NCBI RefSeq assembly: GCF_025460765.1
Contig: NZ_JAMWEG010000004.1
Coordinates: 310,001-374,000, forward strand
Origin: Micromonospora sp. MA102
GTDB taxonomy: Bacteria > Actinomycetota > Actinomycetes > Mycobacteriales > Micromonosporaceae
DNA length: 64,000 nt
Direction of reading: 5' to 3'
Shown: one piece after another, positions 16,941-25,384 of the stretch
Numbering within the stretch: position 1 is the first letter of the stretch
Layout of the letters: each line of letters opens with the position of its first letter
Made by a program: the position numbers and the translations under genes
Notes under the pieces: generated by a model
The model's database searches: none
Seen by the model: only the letters and a program-made list of their open reading frames with translations
What the model was told of the DNA's origin: nothing

Positions 16941-16950
16941 ACCCTAGGGT
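16941..16950. promoter_or_regulatory. Short palindrome in the crtB/crtE divergent region
   Basis: ACCCTAGGGT is a perfect 10-bp palindrome 13 bases before the crtE start. It contains TAGGGT, which could serve as a -10 box for crtE. No clear -35 box is seen, so the site may be a core promoter, an operator or both. Confidence 0.35.
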
Positions 16951-16962
16951 ACGCTCGCCCAC

Positions 16963-18120
16963 ATGGCCAACGACGCAGTTGCCGGTACTCCGCCCCGCTT
17001 CGTCGCGCCGGCACAGCCCGGCGCGACAGACGATCCGGTCCGCGGTGTCCTGGCCGCGTTCACACAGGACCTGGTGACGGCCGTCGACGAGACCCTCACG
17101 GCGTTCCTGTCCGCCGAGGTCGACGCGCTCGCCGACATCGACGTGGCGATGGGCGGGTTCGCCGCGACGGCCCGCGACTGCGTGCTGGCCGCCGGCAAGC
17201 GGGTCCGGCCGACCTTCGCGTACTGGGGTTGGCGCGGAGTGGTGGGCGGCGACGCGCCGCTGCCCTCGGTGCTGCCGGCGCTCGCCGCGCTCGAACTGCT
17301 GCACACCTTCGCGCTGGTGCACGACGACGTGATGGACGCCTCCGACACCCGGCGCGGCCGGCCCACCGCGCACCGGGCCGCCGCCCTGCGGCACCGGGCC
17401 GCCGGGCACACCGGTGACCCGGAGCGCTACGGCGAGGCCGTCGCCGTGCTCATCGGCGACCTCTGCCTGGTCTGGGCCGACCGGCTCATGACGCACGCCG
17501 CCGTGCCGCCGGCCCGGCTGCTCGACGTGCGCCGCTGCTACGACCAGATGCGGGTGGAGACCGTCGCCGGGCAGTTCCTCGACGTGCTCGGCGAGCACGA
17601 CGCGGCGAACTGGTCGGTCGACCGGGCGCTGCGGGTGGCCCGCTACAAGACGGCCGGCTACACCGTCCAGCGACCGCTGCTCTTCGGCGCCGCCCTGGCC
17701 GGTGCCGAGGCGGACACCCGGCTGATCGCCGCCTACACCCGCTACGGGCTGGCCGTCGGGGAGGCGTTCCAACTCCGCGACGATCTGCTCGGGGTCTACG
17801 GTGATCCGGCCGCCACCGGCAAGCCGGCCGGGGACGACCTGCGGACCGGCAAGCCGACCGTGCTGCTGATGCTCGCCCGGCAGCTCGCCACTCCGGCCCA
17901 GCGCCGCGCCTTGGAGCGGGCCGGCACGGTCACCGGGGCGGGCGAGGTGGCCCGGCTGGCCGACCTGGTGCGCGACACCGGGGCGGTGGCCCGGGTGGAA
18001 CGGATGATCGCCGACCGGGTGACCGAGGCGCAGGTGGTGCTCGACGGCGCTCCGATCGACGGCACCGCGCGCACCGCGCTGACCGGCCTCGCCACCGCCG
18101 CCACCACGCGGCGGGCATGA
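16963..18120 (+). CDS. crtE: Polyprenyl diphosphate synthase, likely geranylgeranyl diphosphate synthase
   Basis: The 385-residue product has the first Asp-rich motif HDDVMD and the second RDDLLG, both required for magnesium-dependent chain elongation. GKRVRPTFAYWGWRG and LVHDDVMDASDTRRGRPT are typical of bacterial GGPP synthases. The N-terminus is about 35 residues longer than usual. It provides the C20 precursor for crtB, and it overlaps the upstream edge of crtI (ATGA), so the two are likely co-translated. Chain length (C20 against other lengths) cannot be proven from sequence; the carotenoid context supports C20. Confidence 0.88.
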   Translation: MANDAVAGTPPRFVAPAQPGATDDPVRGVLAAFTQDLVTAVDETLTAFLSAEVDALADIDVAMGGFAATARDCVLAAGKRVRPTFAYWGWRGVVGGDAPLPSVLPALAALELLHTFALVHDDVMDASDTRRGRPTAHRAAALRHRAAGHTGDPERYGEAVAVLIGDLCLVWADRLMTHAAVPPARLLDVRRCYDQMRVETVAGQFLDVLGEHDAANWSVDRALRVARYKTAGYTVQRPLLFGAALAGAEADTRLIAAYTRYGLAVGEAFQLRDDLLGVYGDPAATGKPAGDDLRTGKPTVLLMLARQLATPAQRRALERAGTVTGAGEVARLADLVRDTGAVARVERMIADRVTEAQVVLDGAPIDGTARTALTGLATAATTRRA

Positions 18121-18149
18121 TGGGCAACTTCACGAACAAGGGAGCCGGA

Positions 18150-19631
18150 ATGCGCACCGTGAGCGGGCGTACCGACCGGGTGGTGGTCGTCGGCGCGGGG
18201 CTGGGCGGGTTGGCCTGCGCGCTGCACCTGGCCGGCAGCGGCCGGCAGGTGACCGTGCTGGAACGGGAGCCGGTGCCCGGTGGGCGCGCCGGCCGGCTCG
18301 GCGTCGACGGGTACGAGTTCGACACCGGACCGACCGTGCTCACCATGCCCGACCTGATCGCCGAGGCGCTCGGCGCGGTCGGCGAGGAGCTGAGCGACTG
18401 GCTCGACCTGACCCCGCTCGACCCGGCCTACCGGGCCTGGTATCCGGACGGGTCGACGCTGGACGTCATCACCGACACCACCCGGATGGCCGCCGAGATC
18501 GCCCGGGTCTGCGGGCCCCGGGAGGCGGACGGCTACCTGCGCTTCGTCGACTACGCGCGCGACCTGTGGCGCTGGGAGCGGGCGGACTTCATCGAGCGCA
18601 ACCTGGACGCGCCGACCGACCTGCTCACCGGCAACCTGCTCAGGCTGCTGGCCAACGGCGCCTTCCGCCGGCTCCAGACGAAGATCAGCCAGTTCTTCCG
18701 GGACCCGCGTACCCAGCGGATCTTCTCCTTCCAGGCCATGTACGCGGGCCTCGCCCCGCACGACGCGCTGGCCATCTACGCGGTCATCGCGTACCTCGAC
18801 TCGGTGGCCGGGGTGTGCTTCCCGCGCGGTGGCATCCACGCGGTCTCCCGGGGGATGGCCGGCGCGGCGGAGAAGCACGGCGTCGAGATCCGCTACGGCA
18901 CCACGGTGACCCGGGTCGAGACGGCGCACGGCCGGGCCACCGGCGTGGTCACGGCCGACGGCGAGTTCGTCCCCGCGGACGTCGTGGTGCTCAACCCGGA
19001 CCTGCCGGTCGCCTACCGGGACCTGCTGCCGGCCAGCCGGCAGCGCAAGCTCACCTACTCGCCCTCCTGCGTGGTGCTGCACGTCGGTTCGACGCAGGGC
19101 TACAGCCGGATCGCCCACCACAACATCCACTTCGGGCGGTCCTGGAAGGGCACGTTCGACGAGGTGATCCGGCGGGGCGAGCTGATGACCGACCCGTCGC
19201 TGCTGGTGACCAACCCGAGCCGGACCGACCCGTCGGTGGCCCCGGCCGGCCGGCACACCTACTACGTGCTCGCGCCGGTGCCGAACCTCCACCGGGCGCC
19301 CTTCCACTGGCCGGGCGACCTGACCCGCCGCTACGCCGACCAGCTCGTGACGACGCTGGAGGAACGGGGCTACGTCGGCTTCGGCGACGGCATCGAGGTG
19401 CTGCGCGCGGTGACCCCGGCCGACTGGGCGGCGCAGGGCATGGCCGCCGGCACCCCGTTCGCCGCCGCGCACAGCCTCTTCCAGACCGGCCCCTTCCGCC
19501 CGCCGAACCTGCACCGGACGCTGGGCAACGTGGTCTTCGTCGGCTCCGGCACCCAGCCCGGCGTGGGCGTGCCGATGGTCCTCATCAGCGGCAAGCTCGC
19601 CGCCTCGCGGATCACCGGGAGGACGTCTTGA
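18150..19631 (+). CDS. crtI: Phytoene desaturase (CrtI family)
   Basis: ATG at 18150 has GGGAG seven bases upstream and gives 493 residues; the ATG at 18117 that overlaps the crtE stop is an alternative. The FAD-binding site is VVVGAGLGGLACALHLA and the family motif GRAGRLGVDGYEFDTGPTV follows. The C-terminal FAD contact is VGSGTQPGVGVPMVLISG, as in other CrtI enzymes. It should introduce double bonds into phytoene to form neurosporene or lycopene; the number of desaturations is not readable. The stop overlaps the idi start (TTGA). Confidence 0.9.
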   Translation: MRTVSGRTDRVVVVGAGLGGLACALHLAGSGRQVTVLEREPVPGGRAGRLGVDGYEFDTGPTVLTMPDLIAEALGAVGEELSDWLDLTPLDPAYRAWYPDGSTLDVITDTTRMAAEIARVCGPREADGYLRFVDYARDLWRWERADFIERNLDAPTDLLTGNLLRLLANGAFRRLQTKISQFFRDPRTQRIFSFQAMYAGLAPHDALAIYAVIAYLDSVAGVCFPRGGIHAVSRGMAGAAEKHGVEIRYGTTVTRVETAHGRATGVVTADGEFVPADVVVLNPDLPVAYRDLLPASRQRKLTYSPSCVVLHVGSTQGYSRIAHHNIHFGRSWKGTFDEVIRRGELMTDPSLLVTNPSRTDPSVAPAGRHTYYVLAPVPNLHRAPFHWPGDLTRRYADQLVTTLEERGYVGFGDGIEVLRAVTPADWAAQGMAAGTPFAAAHSLFQTGPFRPPNLHRTLGNVVFVGSGTQPGVGVPMVLISGKLAASRITGRTS

Positions 19632-20233
19632 CGGCCCGGGAGAAGCACCTCGTCGAGCTGGTCGACGACGGCGGGCGGGTGCTCGGCGAGACCACCGTGG
19701 CCGCCGCCCACCAGCCACCCGGCCGGCTGCACCGGGCCTTCTCGGTGCTGCTGGTCGACCCGCGGGGGCGGATCCTGCTGCAACAGCGGGCCGCCGTGAA
19801 GACCCGGTTCCCGCTGCGCTGGGCCAACGCCTGCTGCGGCCACCCCCTGCCCGGCGAGTCGCTGGTCGAGGCCGCCAACCGCCGGCTCGCGGAGGAACTC
19901 GGCGTCGAACCGGTCGACCTCACCGAGGTCGGGGTCTACGTCTACTACGCCGAGGACCCGGCCACCGGTCGGGTCGAGTTCGAGTACGACCACGTGCTGC
20001 GCGCCGACGTACCGGCCGACCTGCCCATCCGGCCCGACCCGGACGAGGTGGCCACCCTGCGCTGGGTCGACCCCGGCGAGCTGGAGACGGAGCTGGACGT
20101 CGACCCCCGCGCGTACGCGCCCTGGCTCGGCGGGGTGGTGAACCGGCTGCTGCGGCCGGCCCGTCCCGTCGCCGACGTGGCCCGGACGGGCGCGCCGGCC
20201 GACAACGCACCGGAGCGGTCGGGTGGCGGATGA
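19628..20233 (+). CDS. idi: Isopentenyl-diphosphate delta-isomerase, type I
   Basis: The only reasonable start is TTG at 19628, overlapping the crtI stop by four bases, which gives 201 residues. The catalytic cysteine lies in NACCGHPLPGE and the partner Glu in EFEYDHVL, both conserved in type I isomerases. A Nudix-like helix, SLVEAANRRLAEELG, follows. The enzyme interconverts isopentenyl and dimethylallyl diphosphates, balancing substrate for CrtE. The C-terminal 30 residues are an Ala/Pro-rich tail. Its end overlaps the regulator gene by eleven bases. Confidence 0.9.
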   Translation: MTAREKHLVELVDDGGRVLGETTVAAAHQPPGRLHRAFSVLLVDPRGRILLQQRAAVKTRFPLRWANACCGHPLPGESLVEAANRRLAEELGVEPVDLTEVGVYVYYAEDPATGRVEFEYDHVLRADVPADLPIRPDPDEVATLRWVDPGELETELDVDPRAYAPWLGGVVNRLLRPARPVADVARTGAPADNAPERSGGG

Positions 20234-21170
20234 GGCGCTGAGCGCGGGAGCCGTCGCGCGCCGGCTGGGGGTCGCCGTCACCACGCTGCGCACGTGGCAC
20301 CAGCGCTACGGCCTCGGCCCCAGCGAGCACGTCCCGGGACACCACCGGCGCTACACGCCGGCGGATCTCGCGCGCCTGGACATCATGCGCCGGCTCACCG
20401 CGGAGGGCGTCGCCCCCGCCGAGGCCGCCCGCTGGGCCCGGCAGGCACCGGCCGTCCTCCCCGCCGAACGGCCCGGGCCGAACCGGCGGGCCACGGCGGT
20501 CCGGGACGGCGGCGGAACGACCATCCCGGTCGGGCGCGCCGGACCGGCGGCCCGCGGGGTGGCCCGCGCCGCCATGCGGCTGGACTCGGTGGCGATCGGC
20601 CGGGCCATCGCGCACGCCCTCGCCACCGACGGCGTGGTCCCCACCTGGGACGGGCTGCTGCGGCCGGTGCTCGCCGGCATCGGCGAACGGCACGCCGCCA
20701 CCGGCGGGCTGGTCGAGGTCGAGCACCTGATGTCCCGCTGCGTCTCCGAGGCGTTCGCCACCGTGGCCCGGGCCCACCCAGCCGCCGGGCCGGCCCGGAT
20801 CCTGCTCGCCTGCGCCGATGAGGAACAACATTCCCTTCCGCTGGAGGCGCTGGGCGCCGCCCTGGCCGAGGTCGGGGTGGGCTACCGGATGCTGGGCGCC
20901 CGGGTGCCGGTGCCCGCCCTGGTCGAGGCGGTCAACCGCACCGGCCCGGCGGCCGTGGTGCTCTGGTCGCACACCCGCGCCACGGCCGATCCGGACCAGC
21001 TCACCGCGGTGCTCACCGCCCCGCGCCGCCCCCTGCTGGTGCTCGCCGCCGGGCCGGGCTGGCGGGCCGACACGCTCCCGGCCGGGGTGGTCCGCCCGGT
21101 TGACCTGGCCGAGGCGGTCTCCCTGGCGGTGGCCGTACGGGATTCGCTGGACCAGTCGACGGCGGGCTGA
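20223..21170 (+). CDS. MerR-family regulator with degenerate B12-binding domain (LitR/CarH-like)
   Basis: The 315-residue product has an N-terminal MerR-type helix-turn-helix (AGAVARRLGVAVTTLRTWHQ) and a C-terminal cobalamin-binding-like domain. In CarH/LitR photoreceptors a W-x9-E-H motif and an E-x-H-x-x-G motif hold adenosylcobalamin. Here the first reads H-x9-E-H (ERHAATGGLVEVEHLMS) and the second E-Q-H-S-L-P, so the capping Trp and the Gly are replaced while both histidines that matter for contact remain. Position at the end of the crt operon suggests control of carotenoid genes, possibly by light or cobalamin. Whether it still binds B12 is uncertain. The GTG start lies inside idi. Confidence 0.78.
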   Translation: MADEALSAGAVARRLGVAVTTLRTWHQRYGLGPSEHVPGHHRRYTPADLARLDIMRRLTAEGVAPAEAARWARQAPAVLPAERPGPNRRATAVRDGGGTTIPVGRAGPAARGVARAAMRLDSVAIGRAIAHALATDGVVPTWDGLLRPVLAGIGERHAATGGLVEVEHLMSRCVSEAFATVARAHPAAGPARILLACADEEQHSLPLEALGAALAEVGVGYRMLGARVPVPALVEAVNRTGPAAVVLWSHTRATADPDQLTAVLTAPRRPLLVLAAGPGWRADTLPAGVVRPVDLAEAVSLAVAVRDSLDQSTAG

Positions 21171-21250
21171 GGGGCCGGCCCCTCCCGATTCGGCGCGACG
21201 TCCACTACGGTCGGAAAGTCCGCCCGACCCCACCCCCTCTCGGAGCGACG

Positions 21251-22045
21251 ATGCGTCCACGCGCCGTGCTGGCGTTCGCCCTCGGCCTGGTCCTCCTCGT
21301 GGCCGGCTGCGGCGAGCCCGGCAAGACCCCGTCCCAGTCCAGCGCCTCACCGGCCGCCCCGACTGCCCCGACGCCGTCGCCCACGCCGAGCCCACGGCCC
21401 AGCCCGAGCCGCACCACGCCGCCGAAGCCGAAGCTGCGGCCGGTGCCGAAGACCCTGCCCGCCGGGCTGCACCGCTCCAGCGGCAGCCAGGGGGTCGCCC
21501 TCACCTTCGACGACGGGCCGGACCCCCGGTACACGCCGCAGATCCTCGACCAGCTCCGGGCGGCCCACGTCACGGCGACCTTCTGCCTGGTCGGCAAGCA
21601 GGCCAAGCGCTACCCGCAGCTGGTGGCCCGGATCGCCCGCGAGGGGCACCAGATCTGCAACCACAGCTGGCGGCACGACATCAACCTCGGCCGACGGCCG
21701 CTCGCCGAGATCCGGGCCGACCTGGTCCGCACCAACCAGGCCATCCGGGCGGCCGCGCCGCGCGCCCCGATCACCTGGTTCCGCCAGCCCGGCGGCCGTT
21801 GGACGGCGGAGGAGCTGACGGTGGCCCGCCAGCTCGGGCTGCGCCCGCTGCACTGGAGCGTCGACCCGCAGGACTGGGACCACCCGCCGGCGAAGACGAT
21901 CGTCAAGCGGGTGACGGCCGCGACCCACCACGGCTCGATCGTCCTGATGCACGACGCGGGCGGCGACCGGACCCAGACGATGGCCGCCTGCCGGCACCTG
22001 ATTCCGGACCTCAAGCGGCGGTACGGGATCTCCAGGCTGCGGTAA
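21251..22045 (+). CDS. Lipoprotein polysaccharide deacetylase (NodB domain)
   Basis: The 264-residue product begins with a signal peptide ending LLVAGC, a lipobox, so it is anchored outside the membrane. A Pro/Ser/Thr-rich linker (about 22-70) leads to a NodB domain. Metal and catalytic motifs are TFDDGPD, NHSWRHD (His-x3-His type triad), FRQPGGRW, and the final VLMHD. The likely activity is removal of acetyl groups from peptidoglycan or another N-acetylated glycan. It stands alone, with a hairpin between it and the tRNA cluster. Confidence 0.88.
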   Translation: MRPRAVLAFALGLVLLVAGCGEPGKTPSQSSASPAAPTAPTPSPTPSPRPSPSRTTPPKPKLRPVPKTLPAGLHRSSGSQGVALTFDDGPDPRYTPQILDQLRAAHVTATFCLVGKQAKRYPQLVARIAREGHQICNHSWRHDINLGRRPLAEIRADLVRTNQAIRAAAPRAPITWFRQPGGRWTAEELTVARQLGLRPLHWSVDPQDWDHPPAKTIVKRVTAATHHGSIVLMHDAGGDRTQTMAACRHLIPDLKRRYGISRLR

Positions 22046-22110
22046 CACCGCCTCTGACCTGCGGTTTCGCCCGGCTCTGTGCCCGTGGCCATACCGGTTT
22101 GGCCGGCCGA

Positions 22111-22140
22111 GGAGGCATGGCATATGCTTCTCATGCCTCC
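22111..22140. terminator. Hairpin after the deacetylase gene
   Basis: Nine-base arms GGAGGCATG and CATGCCTCC enclose a 12-base loop. It lies 66 bases after the deacetylase stop and 61 bases before tRNA-Glu. No T-run follows, so termination is plausible but not certain. Confidence 0.45.
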
Positions 22141-22200
22141 GGCGGGGCCGGATGGGAGCAAGTCCGCTTGAAGTTGCGAGTGTGCAATGATGGCGGGGCC

Positions 22201-22273
22201 GCCCTCATCGTCTAGCGGCCCAGGACGCCGCCCTTTCAAGGCGGTAGCACGGGTTCGAATCCCGTTGGGGGCA
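22201..22273 (+). tRNA. tRNA-Glu (anticodon TTC)
   Basis: The 73 bases fold as a cloverleaf: acceptor GCCCTCA with TGGGGGC, anticodon stem CCGCC/GGCGG around loop CTTTCAA, and T-arm GGTTCGAATCC. The discriminator base is A and CCA is not encoded. It is the first of three clustered tRNA genes. Confidence 0.95.
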
Positions 22274-22306
22274 CGGTCCGGCTCAGGCCGGATGCAACAC
22301 CAGCTA

Positions 22307-22380
22307 GGTCCTGTGGAGCAGTTGGAGTGCTCGCCGCCCTGTCAAGGCGGAGGTCGCGGGTTCAAGTCCCGTCAGGACCG
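22307..22380 (+). tRNA. tRNA-Asp (anticodon GTC)
   Basis: Acceptor GGTCCTG pairs with CAGGACC, the anticodon loop is CTGTCAA within CCGCC/GGCGG, and the T-arm is GGGTTCAAGTCCC. Discriminator G, no encoded CCA. It lies 33 bases after tRNA-Glu and is probably co-transcribed with it. Confidence 0.95.
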
Positions 22381-22389
22381 CAAGCGCTG

Positions 22390-22414
22390 ACGCCGCGCCC
22401 TTCATGCGCGGCGT
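22390..22414 (+). terminator. Hairpin between tRNA-Asp and tRNA-Phe
   Basis: Perfect nine-base arms ACGCCGCGC and GCGCGGCGT enclose a seven-base loop. It could end the Glu-Asp transcript or act as a processing signal. There is no T-run. Confidence 0.4.
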
Positions 22415-22441
22415 TCTGCGTATCGGCCTGTGCGGTAGCAT
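22414..22441 (+). promoter_or_regulatory. Candidate promoter for tRNA-Phe
   Basis: A -10-like TAGCAT (22436-22441) lies 14 bases before the tRNA, with a weak -35 TTCTGC (22414-22419) at 16 bp spacing. The -35 match is poor. Confidence 0.35.
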
Positions 22442-22455
22442 GAGCCGGACAGCAC

Positions 22456-22529
22456 GGCCAGGTAGCTCAGTTGGTACGAGCGTCCGACTGAAAATCGGAA
22501 GGTCGGCGGTTCGACCCCGCCCCTGGCCA
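22456..22529 (+). tRNA. tRNA-Phe (anticodon GAA)
   Basis: Acceptor GGCCAGG pairs with CCTGGCC, the anticodon loop is CTGAAAA within CCGA/TCGG, and the T-arm is CGGTTCGACCCCG. Discriminator A, no encoded CCA. Glu-Asp-Phe is a common tRNA order in actinobacteria. Confidence 0.95.
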
Positions 22530-22552
22530 CATAGCCTTTCGCCGGGCTACAG

Positions 22553-22586
22553 AGATCCCCACCAGCGGAAACGCCGGTGGGGATCT
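22553..22586 (+). terminator. Terminator of the tRNA cluster
   Basis: Eleven-base arms AGATCCCCACC and GGTGGGGATCT, one mismatch, then GCG/CGC closed by a GAAA tetraloop. TGCTGTT follows. This is a strong intrinsic-type terminator 23 bases after tRNA-Phe. Confidence 0.75.
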
Positions 22587-22689
22587 TGCTGTTGGCACCC
22601 GCCGGCAGGTGGTCAGGGGCGTGGGTCCGGGTCGGGCCGGGGTTGGTCCCGATGGTGTCTCGGGTGGAGCCGGGCGAAGACTGAGCCGC

Positions 22690-23475
22690 ATGACGAGAGA
22701 GAAGCGGGACATCTTCGCGCCCTGGCGGTTCACCTACGGGGCCGAGAGCCGGCGACGGCTCGCCTCGTCGGTGGTCGCCGTGCCCCGGGCACTTGGCGCA
22801 CTGGGCGCGTCGGTGCGGCGGCCGGGTCGGCTGCGGGGACTGGGCGCTGCCCTGCTCGCCCTGCCGGTCGCGGTCGCCTCCACCGCGCTGACCGCGGTGC
22901 TCGCCTACCTGGTGCTGATCAACGTGCTGGCGTACCCGTTCCGCCCCTGGCTCGGACTCGCCGAGCAGACCGGCACCGCCTGGTACGCCGACGCCTGGGG
23001 CGGCCCGACACTGGCCGGCGCATGGGCGACCCACACGGCCCTGGTCATGTTGCTGGTCGTACCGCCGGCGGTCTGGGCCGTCCGAGGACTCACCGCCCTC
23101 CAGGGGCGGCTGACCGGCCAGCGCCCGACCGTCGCGCCGTCCCCCGCGGTCAGCATCGGACCCGCCGTCGCCGAGCCGGCGGCCGTCCGGCCGGCACCGC
23201 CACTGCCCGTCGCGGTGGTCACCCGGCCCGTGCGGCAGGGCGGTGCGGCGAAGCGCGGCGGGCGCGGGCGTCGCGTCGGGGCCACGCTCGCGGCCCTGGG
23301 GCTGCTGGTGGCCTGCTCGCTCATCGCGCACGCCAACGGGATCGGCGACAACCTGATCTGGACGCCGCGCGACCTGACCAGCGGCGTCGCCCTCGCCGTG
23401 ACGCTCACGCCGGTCGCGGCGTTGCTGCTGCTCCGGCGTACGGGCTGGTGGCGGTCCCCGGCCCCGCTTAGCTGA
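22690..23475 (+). CDS. Integral membrane protein of unknown function
   Basis: ATG at 22690 gives 261 residues. I do not recognise the family. The N-terminus is a short cytoplasmic region (FAPWRFTYGAESRRRL). Four hydrophobic segments are visible: about 60-85, 110-137, 203-222 and 238-255. Between the second and third lies an Ala/Pro-rich cytoplasmic or external loop of about 60 residues. Lys/Arg clusters around residue 190 suggest that this loop faces the cytoplasm. It is convergent with the next gene, with stops ten bases apart. No functional prediction is justified. Confidence 0.6.
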   Translation: MTREKRDIFAPWRFTYGAESRRRLASSVVAVPRALGALGASVRRPGRLRGLGAALLALPVAVASTALTAVLAYLVLINVLAYPFRPWLGLAEQTGTAWYADAWGGPTLAGAWATHTALVMLLVVPPAVWAVRGLTALQGRLTGQRPTVAPSPAVSIGPAVAEPAAVRPAPPLPVAVVTRPVRQGGAAKRGGRGRRVGATLAALGLLVACSLIAHANGIGDNLIWTPRDLTSGVALAVTLTPVAALLLLRRTGWWRSPAPLS

Positions 23476-23485
23476 GACTGCGCGA

Positions 23486-24652
23486 CTACCGCTTCGGTCG
23501 GTGCTGGCTCATGCCGTTCTGGATGGCCTCCCAGACGCTCCGGCCGGCCTGCAACAGCGTCTCCCCGGCCTGGCCGGCGAGCTGGGCCGGTCCGGGCGGG
23601 CCGCCCGGCTCCTTCTTTGCTTCCTCCTCCGGCTTACCGCCGGCCGCCGGCTTCGCCTGTTCGCCAGCCTTCCCCGGCTCGGCCGCCTTCCCGGCGGCGG
23701 ATGGCCCTCCGGCCCCGCTGGGTGCCTGACCGGTCGGCGGCCGGCCAGCACCTGCATCGGAGGGGCCGCCGCCGGGCTGCCCACTCTCCCGGCCGGGCTG
23801 CCCGCCTGCGCCGGTCTGGCCGCCCCCGCCGCCCGGTTGCCCGCCTGGACCGGTCTGGCCAGCTCCGGCGCCCGGCTGCCAACCCTCGCGGGACGTGCCG
23901 CCGCCCTGACGGCTCGCCGGGCCGCCTTCGCGGGTGGCACCGCCGCCGCCACGAGTGGACGGCTGCTCGCCACCGCCGGCTGGCGGAGCGCCGGTCCCCC
24001 TGCCCCCGGCCTCCGCCTGCGCTTTCGGCTGCCCCTGGTCGCCCGCCGGCGGCTTCGGCCGCCCCTGGCCCGGGGACGGTGCCGGGTGTGCCTGCTCGCC
24101 GATCGGGGGCTCGGGGGCACGGGCCGGGCTCGGCACTGCCGGGGACGGCGGTGCCAGCCGGCCGACGCCCTCCCGCAGTGGCCGGTCGGCCACCGCACCG
24201 ACCGTCCCGATCCGCTGCCCGCTCTCGTCGCGGACGGGCGCGCCCGCCAGCTGCCGGGCCACCCGGTTGACCTCCTCGACGTCGGTCACGGCCACGCGGG
24301 CCAGCGCCTCGATGAGGTGCGGGTTGCGGTCGATGCTGGTGAGCGCGCGGTCCAGGATCTGCACCAGCTTCTCCAGGCGCACCTTGAGCAGCACCTCGGC
24401 GCTGACGCCGGTGACGTCCAGTTCCACGTCGTCCAGATGCACCCGGACCCCGGCGTCGAGCTGCAGCAGGTTGGCCAGCCGGGCGCGCAGCGACAGGTCG
24501 GCGTCGAGACCTCGGACGGAGAGCCGGATCTGGTCGACCGTCACCTCCGGGATGTCGAGCAGGACGTCCGGCTCGGACTGCCCGCCGTCCTGGCGGGCGG
24601 GCCGCCCGCCCTTCTGGTCCGGCTCCCGCTCGGTCGCGCCGTTCTCGCTCAT
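23486..24652 (-). CDS. Conserved protein with collagen-like Gly-rich middle region
   Basis: ATG at 24652 follows GGGGAGC and gives 388 residues. Residues about 28-125 form a conserved alpha/beta domain (LDIPEVTVDQIRLSVRGLD, then VELDVTGVSAEVLLKVRLE and LTSIDRNPHLIEAL), seen in actinobacterial proteins of unknown function. Residues about 160-340 are low complexity, rich in Gly, Pro, Gln and Ser with many GGQP-type triplets, so probably disordered. A final helix (residues about 350-380, AGETLLQAGRSVWEAIQNGM) may be amphipathic. There is no signal peptide. Function is unknown; a scaffold or phase-separating role is only a suggestion. Confidence 0.6.
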   Translation of the reverse strand: MSENGATEREPDQKGGRPARQDGGQSEPDVLLDIPEVTVDQIRLSVRGLDADLSLRARLANLLQLDAGVRVHLDDVELDVTGVSAEVLLKVRLEKLVQILDRALTSIDRNPHLIEALARVAVTDVEEVNRVARQLAGAPVRDESGQRIGTVGAVADRPLREGVGRLAPPSPAVPSPARAPEPPIGEQAHPAPSPGQGRPKPPAGDQGQPKAQAEAGGRGTGAPPAGGGEQPSTRGGGGATREGGPASRQGGGTSREGWQPGAGAGQTGPGGQPGGGGGQTGAGGQPGRESGQPGGGPSDAGAGRPPTGQAPSGAGGPSAAGKAAEPGKAGEQAKPAAGGKPEEEAKKEPGGPPGPAQLAGQAGETLLQAGRSVWEAIQNGMSQHRPKR

Positions 24653-24859
24653 GCTCCCCGCTCCCCGCTGGCCCGTCGGCCGGGCCGAATCAGCGGCGGT
24701 TACCCGGTTTCCGGCGGGGCATCCCTGGTGGCCCCGTACGCCCGTGAACAGCGGCGGTGCGGACGGCCCGGCACTGTCGGGAATGGGAACTCCCGCTGTC
24801 CGGAAGCGGGCGAAGATGAAAGCTGCACAGCGGGGCATGAGCCGGTATGGTCCGGGCCT

Positions 24860-25375
24860 ATGGGACAGGGGATGGCCGATCCGGATGAGGTCCACCAGGA
24901 ATTCGACCGATTCTCCCTCCGCAGCACACTCTTCGCCCCCGCCTCCGCCGACCGGGCGTTCGCCGTGTTCACCGGCTCGCTGACCGACTGGTGGGTGCGC
25001 GAATACACCTGGTCGGGGCCGGAGGCGCTGGCCGAGCTGGGCATCGAACCGCGGGCCGGCGGCATGCTCTACGAGATCGGCCCGTACGGCTTCCGCGGCG
25101 ACTGGGGCCGGGTGCTGACCTGGGATCCGCCCCGCCGGCTGGTCTTCACCTGGCAGCTCGGGCCGGACCGGGTGCCGGTGCCGGATCCGGCGCGGGCCAG
25201 CGAGGTCGAGGTCCTCTTCCAGCCCGAGGGGCCGGAGCTGACCCGGGTCGACGTCGAGCACCGCTACTTCGACCGGCACGGTGAGGCCGCCGAGGGCTAC
25301 CGCAAGGCGCTCACCGCCGGCTGGCACGAACTCCTCTGCCGCTACCTGGCGACGGTCGCCCGCACCACGGACTGA
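24860..25375 (+). CDS. SRPBCC (AHSA1/START-like) protein
   Basis: The 171-residue product shows the Aha1/CalC pattern: an N-terminal strand FDRFSLRSTLFAPASADRAF, LTDWWVREY, GGMLYEIGPYGFRGDWGRVLTWDPPRRLVFTWQ in the middle (quoted in pieces, an AHSA1 hallmark), and a long C-terminal helix GYRKALTAGWHELLCRYL. Such proteins bind hydrophobic ligands in a deep cavity; no ligand can be named. ATG at 24872 is an alternative start. It is divergent from the collagen-like gene, with 207 bases between them that contain no other gene. Confidence 0.75.
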   Translation: MGQGMADPDEVHQEFDRFSLRSTLFAPASADRAFAVFTGSLTDWWVREYTWSGPEALAELGIEPRAGGMLYEIGPYGFRGDWGRVLTWDPPRRLVFTWQLGPDRVPVPDPARASEVEVLFQPEGPELTRVDVEHRYFDRHGEAAEGYRKALTAGWHELLCRYLATVARTTD

Positions 25376-25384
25376 CCACCGGCG

